Positions 1 through 7,452 of a stretch of 11,867 nt of DNA are shown here, piece by piece. The translations under genes were made by a program, and so were the position numbers. A model generated the notes under the pieces. It saw nothing but the letters and a program-made list of their open reading frames with translations. It was not told where the DNA came from and did not search any database. Source of the stretch: an uncultured Actinomyces sp. (GTDB lineage: Bacteria; Actinomycetota; Actinomycetes; Actinomycetales; Actinomycetaceae); NCBI GenBank assembly GCA_902373545.1, contig CABKMZ010000059.1, forward strand, positions 1 to 11,867, written 5' to 3'. Each line of letters opens with the position of its first letter. Within the stretch, counting starts at the first letter, position 1.

Positions 1-194
1 TCAATCCCTTCACCATCACACCCACGCCCCCGCAGGCCGAGGAGCCAGCCTCGGGTGCCACCACTGAGGCCGCCGCTTCCGAGTCCTCGTCTGCCCCTTC
101 GCGAGGCCTCATCATCGCCGTGGGCGCGGGTGCCATGCTGCTCCTCCTGGCCGCGGCGGTGGGAATCACCTGGGCACGGCGCCGAACAAGCTGA
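1..194 (+). CDS. C-terminal end of a membrane-anchored surface protein (5' truncated)
   Basis: Reading from position 3, 63 codons run to a TGA at 192-194; the 5' end lies outside the window. Residues 6-34 are a low-complexity stalk rich in Pro, Ala, Ser, Thr and Glu. Residues 35-57 are a continuous hydrophobic helix (starting LIIAVGAGAM), followed by a short basic tail (ARRRTS). This is the usual end of an exported actinobacterial protein: outside domain, disordered linker, single membrane helix, positively charged cytoplasmic tail. There is no LPXTG motif, so it is not a sortase substrate. The ectodomain is missing, so its function cannot be read. The residues just before the stalk (NPFTIT) look like the last beta strand of an Ig-like fold, as in CopC/YcnI-type copper proteins, but that is a guess. 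The 193-base gap after it suggests it is not co-transcribed with the next gene. Confidence 0.72.
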   Translation, partial: NPFTITPTPPQAEEPASGATTEAAASESSSAPSRGLIIAVGAGAMLLLLAAAVGITWARRRTS

Positions 195-320
195 AACGTG
201 GCGCATCGGCCGGAGTCAGCCGACGGTCGACAAGCCTGACATGCCGGAGTGTTCACGCGCCGTCACAAGGCCGAAAGCCCAGCCACGGCCTCGTACCTGG
301 CAAACCTAAAACTGACCAGA

Positions 321-351
321 TTGCGTGCGAGTACGGCGGGCGGGCTACACT
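321..351 (+). promoter_or_regulatory. Candidate promoter of the MoxR/vWA operon
   Basis: TTGCGT at 321-326 resembles a -35 box and TACACT at 346-351 resembles a -10 box, with a 19-base spacer, slightly long for a sigma-70-type promoter. Transcription would begin near 358, giving a leader of about 30 bases that contains the ribosome binding site at 376-382. It lies in the only sizeable gap upstream of the six-gene cluster. The elements were picked by eye and the GC-rich background makes chance matches possible. Confidence 0.35.
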
Positions 352-375
352 GGAACAGCATCCGACCGCGCACGC

Positions 376-382
376 AAGGAGA
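376..382 (+). promoter_or_regulatory. Ribosome binding site that sets the MoxR ATPase start
   Basis: AAGGAGA lies 5 bases before the GTG at 388. It favours this start over the in-frame GTG at 325, which has no such site and would add 21 residues unlike any MoxR N-terminus. Confidence 0.75.
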
Positions 383-387
383 ACCCC

Positions 388-1377
<990 letters not shown>

Positions 1378-1417
1378 AGAACACCGGTTCCACGCCACGA
1401 CTCTCTAGAGGAACGCA

Positions 1418-2311
1418 ATGCCTGTACGCTCGCGCGAGATCCACGCGCTCTCCACCCGCATCCAGTTGCCCGTCATGCGCAAACTGCTGTCCATCATGGA
1501 CGGGCAGCACTCCGCCCTGCGGCAGGGACGCGGATGGGAGTTCATGGACCTGGCCCCCTATCAGCCGGGCGACGACGTACGTGAAATCGACTGGGCGGCC
1601 ACGGCACGCACCGGTTCACCCATCATCAAGCGTCACGAAGCCACGGCGAACCTACAGGTCATGCTCGTCGTCGACACGGGACGCGAGATGGGCGCGCTCG
1701 CCCCGTCGGGAGAGACGAAGGAAGAGATCGCCCTCGCGGCCTGCGAGGCCATCGCCTGGCTGAGCGTGGCCCGCGGAGACCAGATCGGCCTCGTCGCCGG
1801 TGACGACGAGCGCGTGCGCTTCATGCCCGCCCGCTCCGGTAACGCGCACGCCGAAACGGTGCTGCGCCGCATCGAGGAAGACATCACGCTCGCCTCCCCG
1901 CATGCGAATGTCCCCAAGCTCCTCGCCCGAGTCAGGACAGTCACGCGCCGACGCAGCCTCATCGTGATCGTCACCGACAGTACCCAGCCGACGGCGACGC
2001 GCGAAACGGATGACCTCATTAAGTCCCTGTCCGTGCGTCACCAGGTGATCCTCATCAGCATCGAAGACATCGACCCGACCACCCTCGAGAAGGGTACGGA
2101 GGTCGTCGACGTCAACGAGGGACCTTTGCCGGACTTCCTGCTGCGCGACTCGCAGCTGGCGGGGGAGGCCGCCAACGTCGTGGCGATGCGCCGGGCCGCA
2201 GTCAAACAGTTGCTCGATCAGAGGGGAGTCATCCACGTGGACGTGTCCTCCAGCGAGGAGATCCCCCACGCGCTCATGCGCGCTCTCGAAAGGGGAGCAC
2301 ATGTCCGGTGA
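1418..2311 (+). CDS. DUF58-family protein with degenerate vWA metal site
   Basis: A 297-residue protein with no membrane helix, the short soluble form of DUF58 that is paired with MoxR ATPases. The DUF58 signature spans residues 37-73: GRGWEF, then YQPGDDVREIDW and an Arg-Thr-Gly plus KRHE segment. It sits at the start of a vWA-like fold, with a hydrophobic strand before Asp86 and another (SLIVIVTDS) ending at Asp187. The metal-site motif, normally DxSxS, reads DTGRE at 86-90, so both Ser positions are replaced (Gly88, Glu90). Metal binding may therefore be weak or different. The ATG at 1418 has AGAGGAA at 1407-1413. The 3' end overlaps the next gene by 11 bases, indicating translational coupling. 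It probably acts as an adaptor between the ATPase and the membrane vWA proteins; that role is inferred from gene context. Confidence 0.9.
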   Translation: MPVRSREIHALSTRIQLPVMRKLLSIMDGQHSALRQGRGWEFMDLAPYQPGDDVREIDWAATARTGSPIIKRHEATANLQVMLVVDTGREMGALAPSGETKEEIALAACEAIAWLSVARGDQIGLVAGDDERVRFMPARSGNAHAETVLRRIEEDITLASPHANVPKLLARVRTVTRRRSLIVIVTDSTQPTATRETDDLIKSLSVRHQVILISIEDIDPTTLEKGTEVVDVNEGPLPDFLLRDSQLAGEAANVVAMRRAAVKQLLDQRGVIHVDVSSSEEIPHALMRALERGAHVR

Positions 2312-2789
2312 TATCAAAGACGACCTGTATACCCCCGTCATTTACCCGCACTGGATGTGGGTCCTCGGAGTGGCACTCCTCGTGGCGGTCATCGGCTGGG
2401 TTCTCTTCTGCCTGTGGCGCTGGTGGACGTCCCGCGTCGGCGAGGTGACGGAGCTGCATACCATCACGGATGCGCGACGCAAGAAGTACCTGGTCTACGT
2501 CGATCAGATCGCGGATCGCTACGCGGACGGTGACCTGGATGCCCGCGGGGTCCACCTGGCGCTGGCCGGCCTCATGCGTGCGCTCGGCACGGAACGCACC
2601 GGGCGTGACCTCGAGGTCGCCACGGTCAGCGAAGTGCGCGCGCTCGTTCCCGTCTGGCCGGGCCTGGCAAACGTGCTCGCGGCGTGCGAGGTTCCCAGCT
2701 TCGCGGGGGAGAACATTCCGGATGGGCAGCCCTCGCACGATGCCGTGACGCGCGCCCTGACCATGGCTGTTGAGGCGGTGAACGCATGA
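2301..2789 (+). CDS. Small single-helix membrane protein in the DUF4381 position
   Basis: A 162-residue protein. Residues 1-17 are polar, 18-39 form one Trp-rich membrane helix, and a basic stretch (WRWWTSR) follows, so the positive-inside rule places the remaining roughly 120 residues in the cytoplasm. The N-terminal DLYTPVIYP just before the helix resembles the D-x-x-x-P-P-segment before the helix in DUF4381 proteins, which occupy the same place between DUF58 and vWA genes in other bacteria. The soluble part is mostly helical (residues 55-98 and 105-132), with no catalytic motif that I recognise. The ATG has AGGGGAG directly upstream and overlaps the DUF58 gene by 11 bases; its stop overlaps the next start as ATGA. 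It could link cytoplasmic MoxR/DUF58 to the membrane vWA proteins. Membership in DUF4381 is based on position and architecture, not a profile match. Confidence 0.8.
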   Translation: MSGDIKDDLYTPVIYPHWMWVLGVALLVAVIGWVLFCLWRWWTSRVGEVTELHTITDARRKKYLVYVDQIADRYADGDLDARGVHLALAGLMRALGTERTGRDLEVATVSEVRALVPVWPGLANVLAACEVPSFAGENIPDGQPSHDAVTRALTMAVEAVNA

Positions 2790-3808
2790 GGTTTTGGTGG
2801 TTGATCCCGCTCGTCCTGCTCGTGGTGGTGGGCGCCACTGTCCTCGGATGGTGGCTGGCACGCCGGGCGGGCCAGCGCGCAGGTAAGAAGGGTTGGGTTG
2901 CCAACTCGGGTTTCGTACGAGGCCTGCCCAAGTATCAGGCTCTCGTGCGGCGCACGCGCGCATCCTTGGCAATGGCGTTCGTGTGTTTCCTCATCGCGGT
3001 CATCGCGACCTCCGTGTCGGCGAGTGCGCCCGTGGACCGCTACGTCAAGTACGACAAGTCCGCGAGTCGCGATATCGTGCTGTGCCTGGACGCCTCCCCT
3101 TCGATGCTTCCCTACGACTCGGAGATCGGCGACGCCTTCAAGCAGATCATCTCCCACTTTGAGGGAGAACGAATTTCCTTGCAGCTGTGGAACGCCTACT
3201 CGATGACGATGTTCCCGCTCACCGATGACTACGAGATGGCCGACGACGTGCTCACCGAAATGGCGGGTGTGATCGACCGGGGCTTCTCGACGACGCCCGA
3301 CGGTTACGCCCATGCCACGCCGGAACTGTACGAGTACCTGGAGCCGACGCTGGCCGCGCGGGACGAAGAACGCGCCTCTCTGGTCGGCGACGGGCTGGCC
3401 TCGTGCGTCATGGGCTTCGACCACACGGACAAGCAGCGTTCGCGCACGATTCTGCTGGCCACCGATAACGAGGTATTCGGCAGCGGCTACTACAACCTGC
3501 AGCAGGCCATTGCCTTCGCGAAGAGCCAGAACGTGACCGTCACGGCGCTGTATCCCGGCTCTATGACGACCCTGTCGAGCGAGGGCGAGGATCTGCGCAA
3601 TCAGGTGAAGTCGACGGGCGGCGACTTCTATGATGCGTCGTCTCCCGCATCCGTCGATTCGGTTGTTAAGCAGATCGAGGCCGAACAGAAGGAAGACTTG
3701 GATGCCAAGGGCAAGCTGATCGAAACTGATCGTCCGCGCGCCGCCCTGGGCTGGACACTGGCCGGTGTCGTGTCCCTGCTCGGCCTGCTTGCCTTCGGGA
3801 GGCTCTGA
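2786..3808 (+). CDS. Membrane-anchored vWA-domain protein (BatA-like)
   Basis: A 340-residue protein. Hydrophobic helices lie at about residues 3-24, 60-79 and 321-339, and a vWA domain spans about residues 95-300. The metal-site motif is intact: DASPS at 102-106 (LCLDASPSM). A third metal-site loop carries Asp227 in LLATDNE. The middle loop (around VGDGLA, 200-205) lacks the usual Thr. The basic loop after helix 1 (ARRAGQRAGKK) should be cytoplasmic, placing the vWA domain outside the cell between helices 2 and 3. Gene order matches the Bat/MoxR operon layout. The start overlaps the previous stop (ATGA at 2786-2789) and the stop is one base before the next ATG, so translation is coupled. The role is probably protein or divalent-metal binding in an envelope complex. 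The Bat assignment rests on architecture and order; the client is unknown. Confidence 0.88.
   Translation: MRFWWLIPLVLLVVVGATVLGWWLARRAGQRAGKKGWVANSGFVRGLPKYQALVRRTRASLAMAFVCFLIAVIATSVSASAPVDRYVKYDKSASRDIVLCLDASPSMLPYDSEIGDAFKQIISHFEGERISLQLWNAYSMTMFPLTDDYEMADDVLTEMAGVIDRGFSTTPDGYAHATPELYEYLEPTLAARDEERASLVGDGLASCVMGFDHTDKQRSRTILLATDNEVFGSGYYNLQQAIAFAKSQNVTVTALYPGSMTTLSSEGEDLRNQVKSTGGDFYDASSPASVDSVVKQIEAEQKEDLDAKGKLIETDRPRAALGWTLAGVVSLLGLLAFGRL
3797..3802 (+). promoter_or_regulatory. Ribosome binding site fixing the second vWA start
   Basis: GGGAGG lies 7 bases before the ATG at 3810, inside the 3' end of the preceding gene. It supports 3810 over the in-frame upstream start at 3765, which would add 15 non-conserved residues and a 44-base overlap. 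Confidence 0.7.
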
Positions 3809-3809
3809 C

Positions 3810-4841
3810 ATGGTTTTTCATCCCGTTATTCACCCGGCGCTTCTCGTCATCATCGTCCTGGTGGCGGCAGCCTTCGTGGTTGTGTCCGCCCGGCGCTCCG
3901 TGCGCACGAGCCTGATGGATGTCATCAGGCGTTCCCTGATCGTCGTGATGGTTGCCGTCATGGGCGCGGGGCCCTCCATTCCCGGCAAGGCCGTCGAGGT
4001 GACCTCGAGCCTCGAGGTGTACTACGTCATCGATCGCACCGGATCGATGGGCGCCGAGGACTGGGACGGGGACAATCCCCGCATCGACGGCGTGCGCAGC
4101 GACGTCGGCATCCTCATGAACTCTCTCACCGGGTCACGCTTCTCGATCCTGTCGTGGGACTCGAACGTGCACGTTGGTATGCCCCTGACGACCGACGCCT
4201 CCGCAGTCCAGTCGTACATGGCCACGTTCACGCAGGAGCTATCTTCCTCCTCGCAGGGCTCGTCCCCCCACCGCCCCGCCCAGGAGCTGGCCAAGCTGCT
4301 GAAGAAGAACAAGGAACGCCACCCGAACAACATTCGCGCGGTCTTCATCTTCTCCGATGGTGAGACGTCGAACGAGGGCCACTGGTCGACTGCTCCCATG
4401 GGGTCCGAATCGGATTGGGACGCCGTCAAGCCCTACGTCGACGGCGGCCTGGTCATCGGCTACGGCACTGAGGAAGGCGGCAAGATGAAGATCCAGCGCC
4501 TGGCTGGCGCCGAGGAACAGAGCGGCAGTGACGGATACATTCATGACAAGTCGCAGCCGGGTGACCCCGTCGCCATCTCCCACATTGACGAGGCCGCGCT
4601 GAACAATATCGCGTCGCGTCTCGGCATTGACTACGTGCACTCACCCGACAAGGCCGCGATCGAGTCGCACGCACAGTCACTACTCGAACGAGCAACGACG
4701 ATCGCAGAAGAACGCAACATGCGGTCCACGTACCGCTACATCATTTGGCCGGTCGCCCTCATCCTCGGAGGACTCCTGGCGTGGGAGGGCGCAAACCTGG
4801 CGCGGCGCGCACAACAGTTGAGGAATTCCCATGCAATCTAA
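3810..4841 (+). CDS. Membrane-anchored vWA-domain protein (BatB-like)
   Basis: A 343-residue protein with N-terminal helices at about 10-27 and 41-55, a vWA domain at about 68-300, and a C-terminal helix at about 314-332 ending in a basic tail (ARRAQQLR). The metal-site motif is DRTGS at 75-79, a DxTxS variant followed by MGAEDW. The MGAED continuation is typical of the BatB type, where the motif is followed by M-x-A-x-D. Asp183 in IFSDGE is the third metal-site residue. The basic segment between helices 1 and 2 (ARRSVRTS) predicts that the vWA domain faces outside, the same topology as the preceding protein, so the two may form a pair. A Ser/Gln-rich loop (SSSSQGSS) lies at residues 145-152. 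The start is one base after the previous stop, and its 3' end overlaps the next gene by 11 bases. Function beyond an envelope vWA complex cannot be read. Confidence 0.87.
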   Translation: MVFHPVIHPALLVIIVLVAAAFVVVSARRSVRTSLMDVIRRSLIVVMVAVMGAGPSIPGKAVEVTSSLEVYYVIDRTGSMGAEDWDGDNPRIDGVRSDVGILMNSLTGSRFSILSWDSNVHVGMPLTTDASAVQSYMATFTQELSSSSQGSSPHRPAQELAKLLKKNKERHPNNIRAVFIFSDGETSNEGHWSTAPMGSESDWDAVKPYVDGGLVIGYGTEEGGKMKIQRLAGAEEQSGSDGYIHDKSQPGDPVAISHIDEAALNNIASRLGIDYVHSPDKAAIESHAQSLLERATTIAEERNMRSTYRYIIWPVALILGGLLAWEGANLARRAQQLRNSHAI

Positions 4842-6003
4842 CAACCCTGCACGCGAAGACGACCTCCTGCCTTTCGGTGCCCCCCAAGCAGATGCCACCG
4901 ACCCCGCGGTGCGTGCCAAGCTGGCCTCGGCCTCGGGCAAACCCCAGCGCTCCCCGCGCGCGCTGCGCCCCCTGTGGTACTCGATCCCCTTCCTGGTGAT
5001 CGCGCTGGCGATCTCCGCGTACCTGATCGGAATCACCCTGTGGTCACGCTCGTCGCTGGGACACTGGACGAACGAGGAGTACCCCGCCGCTCAGGCCGGG
5101 TACGAGGGGCAAAAGTCGTGGACCTCCTCCGGCGTCGAGCAGTGGGTCGCACACTACAACCTGGGTACGACGCTCGTGAGCCAGGACTCGATCGACGAGG
5201 GCGTGGCTGAGCTGCGTACCGCCTACGACATGGTCCCCAAAGCCATCGAGGTCCAGCCCGGGCGCCTGGAGCCCTTCTCCTACGAGTGTCGCGTGCGCGT
5301 GAACCTCGGTCTGGGCATTGAAATCCAGGGCGATGCGAAGGACTCAGCCGGTGCGTACGGCGAGGCCTACGACCTGTACCAGGAGTCCGAAGACATGGTG
5401 GCTCCCTGCCAGAGCGCCAACCAGAGCCAGTCGAACAACCAGGGCCAGTCTGGCAACCAGGGCCAGTCTGGTAACCAGGGCCAGTCTGGCAACCAGGGTC
5501 AGTCCGGCAACCAGGGTCAGTCCGGCAACCAGGGTCAGTCTGGCAACCAGGGTCAGTCCGGCAACCAGGGCCAGAACGGCGAGCAGGGTCAGTCCGGCAA
5601 CCAGGGCCAGGGTGGCCAGACTAACCACGCCGACGAGAACAAGAGTCGCGTCCAGAAGAAGAAGCAGAACGCCGACAAGAAGAATCGTGGCGAAGACCCG
5701 AACGACCCGAACAAGGGCAACAACGGCGGCAACGGCGGCAACGACCCGAGCAACGGCGGCAACGACCCAAATAAGGGCAACAACGGCGGCAACGGCGGTA
5801 ACGACCCGAGCAACGGCGGCAACCCGGGCAACCAGCCGACCACGCAGCCCGGCTCGACCCCCACGCCCGACCCCTACGAGGGCGAAAGCGAGGAGGAGCG
5901 CAAACGCCGACAGGGCCTGGAGGGGCAAAACACCAAGCGTGATCGCGATCGACGTGAACACGACGACCAGCAGCGCAGCGGTAACCCGAACGGCGGCTGG
6001 TGA
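4831..6003 (+). CDS. Membrane-anchored TPR-like protein with Asn/Gln/Gly repeat tail (BatC-like)
   Basis: A 390-residue protein. Residues 1-48 are polar and become basic (KPQRSPRALR), and 49-70 form a single membrane helix, giving a cytoplasmic N-terminus and an outside C-terminus. Residues 79-190 are helical with TPR-like spacing: EYPAAQAGYE, a Tyr-Asn-Leu-Gly segment, then EAYDLYQESED. This matches BatC, the TPR subunit that follows the vWA proteins in Bat operons. After it comes an unusual tail. Ten six-residue NQGQSG-type units occupy 203-262, a Lys/Asn-rich link covers 263-290, two 20-residue Asn/Gly/Asp/Pro units occupy 291-330, a Pro/Thr stretch follows, and a highly charged end (EEERKRRQG, then KRDRDRRE) closes it. 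The charged ending is also seen in BatC-like proteins. The tail is probably disordered and may span or bind cell-wall polymers. GAGGAA at 4820-4825 precedes the ATG, which overlaps the previous gene by 11 bases. It is the last gene of the cluster. Confidence 0.85.
   Translation: MQSNNPAREDDLLPFGAPQADATDPAVRAKLASASGKPQRSPRALRPLWYSIPFLVIALAISAYLIGITLWSRSSLGHWTNEEYPAAQAGYEGQKSWTSSGVEQWVAHYNLGTTLVSQDSIDEGVAELRTAYDMVPKAIEVQPGRLEPFSYECRVRVNLGLGIEIQGDAKDSAGAYGEAYDLYQESEDMVAPCQSANQSQSNNQGQSGNQGQSGNQGQSGNQGQSGNQGQSGNQGQSGNQGQSGNQGQNGEQGQSGNQGQGGQTNHADENKSRVQKKKQNADKKNRGEDPNDPNKGNNGGNGGNDPSNGGNDPNKGNNGGNGGNDPSNGGNPGNQPTTQPGSTPTPDPYEGESEEERKRRQGLEGQNTKRDRDRREHDDQQRSGNPNGGW
5437..5616 (+). repeat. Ten tandem 18-base units encoding NQGQSG
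   Basis: Ten in-frame 18-base units lie end to end. Units 1-7 and 9 encode NQGQSG (unit 9 with Glu for the first Asn), unit 8 ends QNG and unit 10 ends QGG. Among the intact units most base differences are at third positions (GGC/GGT, TCT/TCC), so the peptide is kept while the DNA has drifted. A repeat of this kind can gain or lose units by slippage or recombination without shifting the frame. Confidence 0.95.
5701..5820 (+). repeat. Two tandem 60-base units encoding an Asn/Gly/Asp/Pro 20-mer
   Basis: Bases 5701-5760 and 5761-5820 are near-identical copies, in frame. They differ at three positions only (CCG/CCA, AAC/AAT, GGC/GGT), all silent, so both encode the same 20 residues beginning NDPNKG. 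This indicates a fairly recent duplication or selection on the peptide. Confidence 0.95.
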
Positions 6004-6057
6004 CACGCGCGTCCACGTCTCATTACCGCTGTGACGTGCACCCATAAAATCCCATGT

Positions 6058-6072
6058 CGGCCTGCCAGGCCG
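6058..6072 (+). other. GC-rich hairpin between the vWA cluster and purD
   Basis: CGGCCTGCCAGGCCG forms a perfect 6-bp stem with a 3-base loop. It could end transcription of the upstream cluster, but no T-run follows. It also overlaps where the -35 region of the purD promoter would be, so it could instead be an operator. The sequence cannot separate these readings. Confidence 0.4.
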
Positions 6073-6083
6073 CCAAAGACCGA

Positions 6084-6098
6084 TAGGCTGGAATCGTG
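6084..6098 (+). promoter_or_regulatory. -10 element giving a probable leaderless purD mRNA
   Basis: TAGGCT at 6084-6089 matches the actinobacterial -10 pattern TAnnnT, and its last base is 6 bases before the GTG at 6096. Transcription would then start on or next to the G of the start codon. Upstream of the GTG there is no convincing Shine-Dalgarno sequence, which fits leaderless translation, common in this phylum. No clear -35 box is visible 16-19 bases upstream. Confidence 0.6.
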
Positions 6099-7430
6099 AA
6101 GGTCCTTCTCGTTGGTAACGGGGGTCGCGAACACGCGATCGCCCGAGCGCTTGTGCGAACGTCTACCCCCGAGCAGCCCGTGAAGCTTGTCGTCCAGGCC
6201 GGTAACCCGGCGCTGGAGCAGCTGGGCCGCTCCCTCACCATGGATCCGATGGATCCGAAGGATGTCGTGCGCCGCGCGACATCCGAGAAGGTCGACCTCG
6301 TGGTCGTCGGCCCGGAGGCACCGCTCGTCGCGGGCGTCGCCGATGCCGTGCTGGACTACGGGATCCCCGTGTTCGGCCCGACGAAGGACGCAGCGCGACT
6401 CGAGGCCTCCAAGTCTTTCGCGAAGCAGGTCATGGCCGACGCCGGCGTGGCTACCGCCCGCGCCTTCACCTGCACCACCATGGACCAGGTCGAGGCCGCA
6501 TTCGACGATCTGGGTGCGCCCTACGTCGTCAAGGACGACGCCCTGGCCGCCGGCAAGGGAGTCGTCGTGACCTCCGACCGCGCCCAGGCCTCGAAACACG
6601 CGCGTGCCTGCCTGGCCCGCGACGGGGGAGCGGTCGTCATCGAGGACTACCTCGATGGACCCGAGGTCTCCCTCTTCTGCTTCGCCGACGGCACCACCGT
6701 CGTGCCCCTCCAGCCCGCCCAGGACTTCAAGCGCGTGGGCGACGGCAACGAGGGCCCCAACACGGGCGGCATGGGCGCCTACAGCCCCCTGCCGTGGCTG
6801 CCCGAGGAAGCCACGCAGCGCATCGTCACCGAGGTCGCCCAGCCCGTCGTCGCCGAAATGGCCCGACGCGGTACCCCCTTCCGTGGCCTCCTGTACTGCG
6901 GCCTCGCGATGACCTCGAAGGGCATCCGCGTCGTCGAGTTCAACGTGCGTTTTGGCGACCCGGAGACTCAGGCGGTCCTCGAGCGCCTCGACTCCCCGCT
7001 GGCCCCCATCCTGTATGCGGCCGCCACCGGCACCCTGGCCAAGATCCCCGCCCCCGTGTGGAGCGAGGACGCTGCCGTCACTGTCGTCATGGCGTCGGGC
7101 GGCTACCCGGGCCCCACGGACACCGGGCACGAGATCACCGGCATCGAGGCGGCTGAGCAGCTCGATGGAGTCCACGTCATCCACGCCGGTACCTCCCAGG
7201 AAATCACCGACGACCCCGCCGACGTGGCGGCCGGCTGCTGCGGCTTCGAACCCACCTACGCGCTGGTGAACTCCGGCGGCCGAGTCCTCGACGTTGTCGC
7301 CCGCGCGGCCACCCTCGATGAGGCACGTGCCCTGGCCTACCGGGGCGTCGACCTCATCCACTTTGACGGCGAGCACCACCGCAGCGACATCGCGACGTGG
7401 CCCGCCGACCTGGTCGTCACCCTCGACTGA
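6096..7430 (+). CDS. purD: Phosphoribosylamine--glycine ligase (GAR synthetase)
   Basis: A 444-residue ATP-grasp enzyme that joins glycine to phosphoribosylamine with ATP to give GAR, the second step of purine synthesis, in the cytosol. The N-terminal domain begins KVLLVGNGGREHA. GPEAPLVAG (72-80) and FGPTKDAARLEASK (93-106) are the usual PurD segments. The ATP-grasp core shows VVKDDALAAGKGV (144-156), EDYLDGPE (183-190), GPNTGGMGAYSP (220-231) and the metal-binding FNVRFGDPETQ (282-292). The length is slightly above the usual 420-430; the extra residues lie mainly at the C-terminus after the HRSDIA segment (an ending rich in Trp, Pro and Val). GTG is preferred as the start because the glycine-rich motif follows immediately. 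It is the first pur gene here; purC follows after 22 bases, so the two are probably co-transcribed. Confidence 0.97.
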   Translation: MKVLLVGNGGREHAIARALVRTSTPEQPVKLVVQAGNPALEQLGRSLTMDPMDPKDVVRRATSEKVDLVVVGPEAPLVAGVADAVLDYGIPVFGPTKDAARLEASKSFAKQVMADAGVATARAFTCTTMDQVEAAFDDLGAPYVVKDDALAAGKGVVVTSDRAQASKHARACLARDGGAVVIEDYLDGPEVSLFCFADGTTVVPLQPAQDFKRVGDGNEGPNTGGMGAYSPLPWLPEEATQRIVTEVAQPVVAEMARRGTPFRGLLYCGLAMTSKGIRVVEFNVRFGDPETQAVLERLDSPLAPILYAAATGTLAKIPAPVWSEDAAVTVVMASGGYPGPTDTGHEITGIEAAEQLDGVHVIHAGTSQEITDDPADVAAGCCGFEPTYALVNSGGRVLDVVARAATLDEARALAYRGVDLIHFDGEHHRSDIATWPADLVVTLD

Positions 7431-7442
7431 TCCCACGACACT

Positions 7443-7448
7443 GAGGAG
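7443..7448 (+). promoter_or_regulatory. Ribosome binding site fixing the purC start
   Basis: GAGGAG ends 4 bases before the ATG at 7453. The frame stays open upstream to 7294, but that part lies inside purD and has no family resemblance, so 7453 is the start. Confidence 0.75.
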
Positions 7449-7452
7449 CATC

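Noticed and set aside
195..320. Possible terminator after the first partial gene (GGCCG and CGGCC arms near 270-290)
   Set aside because: The arms are only 5 bp with a loop of about 12 bases and no T-run, which is too weak to call.
325..387. Upstream GTG start for the MoxR ATPase
   Set aside because: It would overlap the candidate promoter, has no ribosome binding site and adds 21 residues not seen in the family; GTG 388 has AAGGAGA in place.
5437..5820. Possible CRISPR array or satellite because of regular short repeats
   Set aside because: The repeats are contiguous, in frame, without unique spacers and coded as peptide repeats; the third-position differences fit protein-level conservation.
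5344..6045. A 233-codon hydrophobic minus-strand frame opposite the repeat tail
   Set aside because: Its Val/Ala/Leu periodicity is simply the reverse of the Asn/Gln/Gly repeats on the + strand; no ribosome binding site or promoter was seen.
6004..6095. Purine riboswitch upstream of purD
   Set aside because: The -10 box adjoins the GTG, leaving no leader, and the conserved purine aptamer core is not visible in this 92-base gap.
6240..6257. Direct repeat ATGGATCCG x2 inside purD
   Set aside because: It encodes MDPMDP in a variable part of PurD and is too short to mean more than a local codon duplication.
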